From NCBI GenBank assembly GCA_964242945.1, contig CAXTCF010000014.1:1-45395 (forward strand): DNA of 45,395 bases, given 5' to 3'. Origin of the DNA: Mesorhizobium_B sp964242945 (lineage in GTDB: Bacteria > Pseudomonadota > Alphaproteobacteria > Rhizobiales > Rhizobiaceae). Every line of letters starts with the position of its first letter. Position 1 is the stretch's first letter. The notes beneath the pieces were generated by a model. The model made no database searches. It was not told where the DNA came from and was given only the letters and a program-made list of their open reading frames with translations. The position numbers and the translations under genes were made by a program. Shown in pieces: positions 40,466 to 45,395 of the stretch.

Positions 40466-41916
40466 GCCGCGACGCTCCGCAGCGCTGCCCGCACTTCGGC
40501 GTGGTCGGAGAAGGGATACGTCTCGGTCCCGATGGTCTGGCCCTCCTCGTGGCCCTTGCCCGCGACGATCAGCGTGTCGCCGGGGTTCAGCATGGACACG
40601 GCCTCGGCAATCGCGGCACGCCGGTCGCCGATCTCGATCGCGCGGGGCGCGGCGGCCAGGATTTCGCCCCGGATGGTCGCGGGAACTTCCGAGCGCGGGT
40701 TGTCGTCGGTGACAACTGTGACGTCGGCAAGGCGCTCGGCGATGGCGCCCATGATCGGACGCTTGCCCTTGTCGCGGTCGCCGCCGCAGCCGAAGACGAC
40801 GATCACGCGGCCCGTGGTGAAGGGACGCACCGACTGGAGCACGTTTTCCAGCGCTTCGGGCTTGTGGGCGTAATCGACATAGACCGGCGCACCGTTGGCG
40901 CTCGTGCCGACGAGGTCGAGCCGGCCCGGCGCGCCCTTCAGAGTTTCCAGCGCCCGCAGCGCGGCCCCGGCCGGCGTGCCGGTGGCGATCGCCAGCCCCG
41001 CGGCGACAAGCGCGTTGGCCACCTGGAACTCGCCGGCCAGAGGCAGGTCGATCTCGTGCAGCACGCCGCCGGCTTCGATTTCGGCGCGCTGGCGGTGCCG
41101 TTCGTGCTCGACCCGCTTCAGCCGGAGGAACTCGCCCTTGCGGCCGACCGTCAGCACCGTGCAGCCCGCCTTTTCCGCCGCCGTGACCGTCGGCTCAGAC
41201 CAGGGATCGTCAGCGAAGATTACCGCTGGCGCACCCTTCGGCAGCAGGGCCTCGAACAGGCGCAGCTTGGAGGCGTGGTAGTGCTCGATCGTCGGATGGT
41301 AGTCCATGTGGTCGCGGCCGAGATTGGTGAAGCCCGCCGCACTGAGCTTCACGCCGTCGAGCCGCTTCTGGTCGAGGCCGTGGCTGGACGCCTCCATCGC
41401 CGCGTGCGTGACGCCGGAACGGCTAAGTTCGCTCAAGAGCTTGTGCAAGGCCACGGGATCGGGCGTGGTCAGCGAGCCGTAATCGTTCCTGCCGGGCGCA
41501 ACCACGCCGGTCGTGCCGATGCTCGCCGCCGCCAGCCCCTGCGCCTCCCAGATCTGCCGCGTGAAGGAGGCGACCGACGTCTTGCCGCTGGTGCCGGTAA
41601 CGGCAACCATCGTTGCGGGCTGACCGGGATAGAGTTTCGCAGCAAGCTCTGAAAGCGCTTGGCGCGGATCGGCAACCGCGAAGGCGGGCACTTCGATGCC
41701 GGGCAGTTCCGCCTTCTCCGAAACGACCACGGCCGCAGCGCCGCGCTTGGCTGCGTCGGCGGCGTAAGCCGCGCCGTCGGCCTTTGCGCCGGGCACGGCG
41801 ACGAACAGCATGCCTGGGCCGGCCTGGCGCGAGTCGGCCGTCACGCCCGTCACCTGCACGTCGGCCGAGCCTTCGGGGGACACGCCGATCGTGTCTGCGA
41901 GTTCGGATAGTTTCAT
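40462..41916 (-). CDS. murE: UDP-MurNAc-L-Ala-D-Glu--2,6-diaminopimelate ligase MurE
   Basis: A 484-residue ATP-dependent ligase that adds the third stem-peptide residue. The DNPR motif (VVTDDNPRSEVP) marks the meso-diaminopimelate type rather than the lysine type. ATP loop AVTGTSGKTSVASFTRQIWE, MEASSHGLDQKRLDGV and AGFTNLGRDHMDYHPTIEHYH are clear, as is the C-terminal AGKGHEEGQTIG. ATG 41916 (MKLSELADTIG) is taken; a GTG three codons earlier (41925) is possible. It lies 77 nt from the ftsI stop, the largest internal gap of the cluster. Confidence 0.97.
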   Translation of the reverse strand: MKLSELADTIGVSPEGSADVQVTGVTADSRQAGPGMLFVAVPGAKADGAAYAADAAKRGAAAVVVSEKAELPGIEVPAFAVADPRQALSELAAKLYPGQPATMVAVTGTSGKTSVASFTRQIWEAQGLAAASIGTTGVVAPGRNDYGSLTTPDPVALHKLLSELSRSGVTHAAMEASSHGLDQKRLDGVKLSAAGFTNLGRDHMDYHPTIEHYHASKLRLFEALLPKGAPAVIFADDPWSEPTVTAAEKAGCTVLTVGRKGEFLRLKRVEHERHRQRAEIEAGGVLHEIDLPLAGEFQVANALVAAGLAIATGTPAGAALRALETLKGAPGRLDLVGTSANGAPVYVDYAHKPEALENVLQSVRPFTTGRVIVVFGCGGDRDKGKRPIMGAIAERLADVTVVTDDNPRSEVPATIRGEILAAAPRAIEIGDRRAAIAEAVSMLNPGDTLIVAGKGHEEGQTIGTETYPFSDHAEVRAALRSVAA

Positions 41917-41992
41917 GGGAGCCACATCACCAATCTATGGTTAACGCGCCCTTAAAGAGCACCGCACCAAACAGGCCGGGCTCTTAGCCAAA

Positions 41993-43729
41993 TCACTCTT
42001 CGAGGGAAACCATCTGCTCCGCGTCCTTGATGTCGAAGCGCGGTTGGATGCCGAGCAGCGGCGCGGCGCGGCTGATCACCGCACTGGCCATGGACGCAGC
42101 ATTGAAGGCGGCGGTGGCAGGCAGGCCCGGCTTCTCCGGCTTCGGTTCGTCCACGATCGTCAGCACGATGTATTGCGGGTCGTCCATCGGCAGCGCGGCC
42201 AGGAAGGCGTTGAAGCGCTTGTCGGCGGAGTAGCGCCCGTTGACGACCTTTTCGGCCGTGCCGGTCTTGCCGCCGACGCGGAACCCCGCAACCTCCGCGC
42301 GCTTGCCCGAACCCTTGTCGGCGTTGAGCCGGTAGAGATAGCGCATGTCCTCCACCGTCTTCATGCCGACGACCTGCGTCGCCAGCGCATCGGCCTGTTC
42401 CTCCGTGCGGGGCAGGAAGGTCGGCGGCATCAGCTTGCCGCCGTTCATCAGCGCCGCGGCGCCCACCGCCGTCTGAAGCGGCGTGGTGGACATGCCGTGG
42501 CCGAACGAGATCGTGATCGAATGCACCTTCTTCCACACCTTCGGCTGCGTCGGCGTCGCGACCTCCGGCAGTTCGGTGTGGAGCCGCGACAGCATGCCCA
42601 TGCGGGTGAGGAACTCCTTGTGTCCTGCGATGCCGACCAGATCGGCCTCCTTCGCCGAGCCGATGTTGGAGGAGTAGATGAACACTTCCGGCAGGGTCAG
42701 CGGGCGGTGCTTGCCGTGAAAGTCGCGGATCGTCTGGTGGCCGATGGTGATCGGGCGCGAGGCGTCGAAGATGCTGTGGATCGTCGCCTTGCCCGAATCC
42801 AGCGCCATCGCGGTGGTGAAGCTCTTGATGGTCGAGCCCATCTCGAACAGGCCGGCCGACATGCGGTTCAGCCGGTCCTTGTCCAGCGCGTGGACGGGGT
42901 TGTTCGGGTCGAAGTCAGGCACCGAGGCCATCGCGACCACCTCGCCGGTCTTGGCGTTGAGCACCACCGCGCCGGCCGCGACCGCGTGGTAGAGGCCCAG
43001 CGCCCTGACCAGTTCGTCGCGCAGGATGTGCTGCACGCGGATGTCGATCGACAGGCGCACGGGCTCCAGGTCGCGCGGGTCGGCGAGGCCCGACGCCTGG
43101 AGGTCGGCCAGCCCCTGGCTGTCGATGTACTTCTCCATGCCCGCGATGCCCTGGTTGTCGATGTTGACGAGGCCCAGGATGTGCGAGGCGGTTTCGCCGG
43201 CGGGGTAGAAGCGGCGCTTCTCCGTGCGGAAGCCGATGCCGGGAATGCCCAAGGCCATGATGTCGGCCTGCTGCTTGGGCGTCAGCTGGCGGCGCAGCCA
43301 GACGAAGCCGGCCTTGCTCTGAAGCTTCTTGTAGGTCTGCTGGTGCTGGAGTTCCGGCAGCACCGTCGCCAGCCTCTCCACCGCCTCGTCCACATCGACG
43401 ATGCGGCGCGGCTCGGCGAACAGCGAGAAGGTCTTGATGTCGGTCGCCAGCACGACGCCGTTGCGGTCGATGATGTCGGGGCGCGAAGCGGTGATGCGCG
43501 TTGCCGGGCCGGTGGATTCCGGCAGGGTCTGGAAGCCGTAATAGATCAGCCGCCCGCCGATGGTGCCGTAAACGCCGGCGAAGATCGCCATGGTCAGGAT
43601 CACGCGCGTGCGGGTGTTGCCGCGGGAGCGGTTGTGGCCTTCGAGCGCGATGGGCCCCGTGTCGATAAGCCTGGTATCGTTGGAGGAAGCGGGCTGCCTG
43701 CCGGGCCAGCCGAGCCTGGGTAATTTCAT
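41993..43729 (-). CDS. ftsI: Septal transpeptidase FtsI (PBP3)
   Basis: A 578-residue class B penicillin-binding protein that cross-links septal peptidoglycan. A cytoplasmic, Arg-rich N-terminus (to about 40) and one transmembrane anchor (about 42-60) precede the pedestal domain, then the transpeptidase domain. The active-site motifs are STIK (Ser299-Lys302), SSN (353-355) and KTG (488-490). The start ATG 43729 overlaps the ftsL stop by 4 nt. This is the usual arrangement of a division transpeptidase with its FtsL partner. Confidence 0.97.
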   Translation of the reverse strand: MKLPRLGWPGRQPASSNDTRLIDTGPIALEGHNRSRGNTRTRVILTMAIFAGVYGTIGGRLIYYGFQTLPESTGPATRITASRPDIIDRNGVVLATDIKTFSLFAEPRRIVDVDEAVERLATVLPELQHQQTYKKLQSKAGFVWLRRQLTPKQQADIMALGIPGIGFRTEKRRFYPAGETASHILGLVNIDNQGIAGMEKYIDSQGLADLQASGLADPRDLEPVRLSIDIRVQHILRDELVRALGLYHAVAAGAVVLNAKTGEVVAMASVPDFDPNNPVHALDKDRLNRMSAGLFEMGSTIKSFTTAMALDSGKATIHSIFDASRPITIGHQTIRDFHGKHRPLTLPEVFIYSSNIGSAKEADLVGIAGHKEFLTRMGMLSRLHTELPEVATPTQPKVWKKVHSITISFGHGMSTTPLQTAVGAAALMNGGKLMPPTFLPRTEEQADALATQVVGMKTVEDMRYLYRLNADKGSGKRAEVAGFRVGGKTGTAEKVVNGRYSADKRFNAFLAALPMDDPQYIVLTIVDEPKPEKPGLPATAAFNAASMASAVISRAAPLLGIQPRFDIKDAEQMVSLEE

Positions 43730-44106
43730 CGCTTGATCCCTCCCGTCTTCACCGGATCGGCCGCCTTGCTCTTGCCCGCCGGCTCCGGGCTGCTGCCCGG
43801 CGGGGGAGCCGGCGGCTTCAGCGGAATGTCGGCCAACCCGACGATCTGGTGGGCGTTGAGGGGTGCAAGCGAAAGCTCGCTGCCGTAGTTCTCCGCCAGC
43901 TTCTGCAAGCGCGCGGGCTGGGTGAGCAGGCTCCAGTCGGCCTTCAGCAGCTCCATGGAGTCTTCCTCGAAGCGGATGTCGCGCTGAAGCTGCGTGATCT
44001 GCTTCAGGGTGACCTGCGCGTCGTGCTTGATCTTGTAGGTGCCGCCCGCGGTCGCCACCATGAGGGCGATCAGAGCCACGTCCTGGGTGCGGAACATCGA
44101 CTTCAT
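43726..44106 (-). CDS. ftsL: Cell-division protein FtsL
   Basis: A 126-residue bitopic divisome protein. A short cytoplasmic N-terminus and one transmembrane helix (about residues 10-25, VALIALMVATAGGTYKI) precede a periplasmic coiled-coil (about 27-62, VTLKQITQLQRDIRFEEDSMELLKADW). WSLLTQPARLQKLAENYG follows, typical of alphaproteobacterial FtsL. The tail (PPAPPPGSSPEPAGKSKAADPVK) is Pro-rich and disordered. Position between rsmH and ftsI, both overlapping it by 4 nt, is the strongest support, because the family diverges in sequence. Confidence 0.92.
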   Translation of the reverse strand: MKSMFRTQDVALIALMVATAGGTYKIKHDAQVTLKQITQLQRDIRFEEDSMELLKADWSLLTQPARLQKLAENYGSELSLAPLNAHQIVGLADIPLKPPAPPPGSSPEPAGKSKAADPVKTGGIKR

Positions 44107-45107
44107 GGCGCTGTGCCCGGAAGAGAGGGAAGTTTCGGCAGGCCGAACGAGTCCGCGCCGGCGGCGCGAGGCGGCGCGGCCGTGCGGGTTGCTGCGCGCA
44201 GCCTGGCCGAGCGGGCGCGCGGGTTCCGCTCCACCTCGTCCTCGCCCGGCGAAACGGCGCCGCCCAGCTTCTCGAAGGTCGGAGCCTGCGCGGCCAGCTG
44301 CGGCAGGTGGCGCGAGCCGGAAGGCTGCGTGGACCGCTCCGTGATGAAGCGCTTGACGATGCGGTCTTCCAGCGAGTGGAAGGACACGACGGCGAGACGC
44401 CCGCCGGGCTTCAGCGCCCGCTCTGCGGCGAGGAGCGCGCGGGAAAGCTCGCCGAGTTCGTCGTTGACGTAGATGCGCAGGGCCTGGAACACGCGTGTCG
44501 CCGGATGAATTTTTTCTCCCGGCGCACGCCCGACCAGCTTCTCGATGAACGCCGCCAAGTCGCCGGTGCGCGTGAACGGCGTTTCCGCCCGCCGCTTCTC
44601 GATCGCACGCGCGATGCGGCCGGCGTGGCGCTCCTCGCCCAGGAGGCCGAAGATGCGGGTGAGGTCGCTCGCCTTGTAGGTGTTGACCACATCGGCGGCG
44701 CCCGTTCCGGCCTGCGCCATGCGCATGTCGAGCGGCCCGTCCGCGCGGAACGAAAAACCGCGCTCCGCCTGGTCGAGTTGCATGGAGGACACGCCGATGT
44801 CGAGCACCACGCCGTCCACCGGCGCTTCCGCCGCCTCGTCGAGCCGGGAGAACGGGCTCTGCACCAGCCGCAGCTTTTCAGGATGAGCCTGAACCAGAGC
44901 TCCGCCCGCGCGGATCGCGTCGGGGTCGCGGTCGATGCCGATCACATGCGCGCCGGCTTCAAGCAGCGCGCGGGAATAGCCTCCTGCTCCGAACGTGCCG
45001 TCGATCACGACTTGGCCTGCTTGGACGGCAAGCGCGGCAAAAACTTCGGTCAGGAGCACGGGAATGTGAGCGGCGGCCCCGCCGCCGCGCGGCGCGGCGT
45101 CAGCCAT
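44103..45107 (-). CDS. rsmH: 16S rRNA m4C1402 methyltransferase RsmH (MraW)
   Basis: A 334-residue SAM-dependent methyltransferase that modifies C1402 of 16S rRNA. Motif HIPVLLTEVFAAL at the N-terminus, SAM site VIDGTFGAGGYSRALLEAGAHVIGIDRD, DGVVLDIGVSSMQLDQAERGFSFRADGPLDMRM, and the C-terminal PGGRLAVVSFHSLEDRIVKRF are diagnostic. The ATG at 45107 has GGAGG 6-7 nt upstream; an in-frame extension to 45230 is rejected. It is the first recognised gene of the dcw cluster; no mraZ precedes it within 288 nt. Confidence 0.97.
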   Translation of the reverse strand: MADAAPRGGGAAAHIPVLLTEVFAALAVQAGQVVIDGTFGAGGYSRALLEAGAHVIGIDRDPDAIRAGGALVQAHPEKLRLVQSPFSRLDEAAEAPVDGVVLDIGVSSMQLDQAERGFSFRADGPLDMRMAQAGTGAADVVNTYKASDLTRIFGLLGEERHAGRIARAIEKRRAETPFTRTGDLAAFIEKLVGRAPGEKIHPATRVFQALRIYVNDELGELSRALLAAERALKPGGRLAVVSFHSLEDRIVKRFITERSTQPSGSRHLPQLAAQAPTFEKLGGAVSPGEDEVERNPRARSARLRAATRTAAPPRAAGADSFGLPKLPSLPGTAP

Positions 45108-45395
45108 GCAGCCTCCGCGACAGCTTTTCCGAAGCCGCGCCCCTGCCATGACGCGGCGGCGAAACGGCGTGGGCGCTGCTGCGGCAGCCCAGACCTCGCT
45201 CTTGCGGCGTCGTTGCGAATGCGGTGCCATCAGTCACGCAAAACCTCGCCGGGTTTGGGAGAAGACCGCCGGAGAACTTCCCGCCGACAGCCCGATCAAC
45301 GCCCGGAAGGCTCTTTGTGAAGCCTTAAGCCTAACAAACAGTTAGAGCATCGGACGGTTAATCGCACGCAGTCTGCCGGCCGGGGGCGGGCGCAG
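45108..45395 (-). other. dcw leader to window edge, no mraZ seen
   Basis: These 288 bases upstream of rsmH show no MraZ reading frame and no repeated TGGG-type MraZ boxes. A small inverted repeat CTAAC (45331-45335) / GTTAG (45341-45345) and an AT-richer stretch (about 45320-45350) mark a possible dcw promoter zone. No -35/-10 pair could be assigned. The rest could belong to an upstream gene outside the window. Confidence 0.4.

Noticed and set aside
42044..43723. Plus-strand reading frame of 559 codons over ftsI
   Set aside because: Antisense shadow of a complete FtsI with all three penicillin-binding motifs.

Overview
This window is a GC-rich chromosomal segment of an alphaproteobacterium, most likely of the order Hyphomicrobiales (Rhizobiales). 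The reasons are the three-gene petABC operon followed by apt, a ctc-type rplY followed by a pth with a long charged C-terminal extension, the pgeF / M24 peptidase / lipoprotein / prs block, a ligase-associated Lhr-type helicase, and a meso-diaminopimelate-type mur cluster. Assignments rest on motifs read in the translations, gene order and recalled family knowledge; no database search was run. No rRNA, tRNA, CRISPR array, prophage or insertion sequence was found.

Layout. 1-1572 (minus): 5' part of a DEXH helicase gene running off the left edge. 1712-4250: small membrane-anchored and secreted proteins and an EEP-family phosphatase/nuclease. 4345-8721: pgeF, a creatinase-like M24 protein, a lipoprotein, prs and a hypothetical gene. 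8984-13833: an amylosucrase, a fosmidomycin-resistance type exporter and a convergent chromate transporter. 14134-18452: rplY, pth, a VapBC toxin-antitoxin pair, ychF and corA. 18449-19800: two MaoC-fold hydratases and a small membrane protein. 19839-23340 (minus): the cytochrome bc1 operon petABC, then apt. 23501-24249: a second toxin-antitoxin module with a perfect 20-bp palindrome in its promoter. 24253-28417 (minus): two ABC exporter half-transporters and a small conserved gene. 28680-31892: trmL, an AT-rich orphan gene, a small conserved gene, hemF and a frameshifted DUF1059 gene. 31889-45107 (minus): the division/cell-wall (dcw) cluster rsmH-ftsL-ftsI-murE-murF-mraY-murD-ftsW-murG-murC-murB, then a leader to the right edge.

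How the genes work together. The dcw cluster encodes the cytoplasmic synthesis of the peptidoglycan precursor (MurB to MurF), its transfer to lipid carrier (MraY, MurG) and the septal synthase (FtsW, FtsI, FtsL). Most junctions overlap by 4 nt, which suggests one translationally coupled transcript. The cluster stops after murB: the ddl-ftsQ-ftsA-ftsZ genes that usually follow are replaced by convergent hemF. petABC supplies respiratory complex III. prs and apt both belong to nucleotide metabolism, and rplY, pth, ychF and trmL to translation. Accessory cargo (two PIN-toxin modules, amylosucrase, ChrA, the Fsr-like exporter and two AT-richer orphan genes) is scattered between these housekeeping blocks.

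No wholly new multi-gene system is evident. The most notable signals are the operator palindrome set exactly between the -35 and -10 boxes of the second toxin-antitoxin module, the AT-rich membrane/helical-repeat orphan at 29216-30382, an amylosucrase with its catalytic residues kept but the usual subsite Arg replaced, the interrupted dcw cluster, and the DUF1059 gene broken by an apparent 2-nt loss in a GC repeat.
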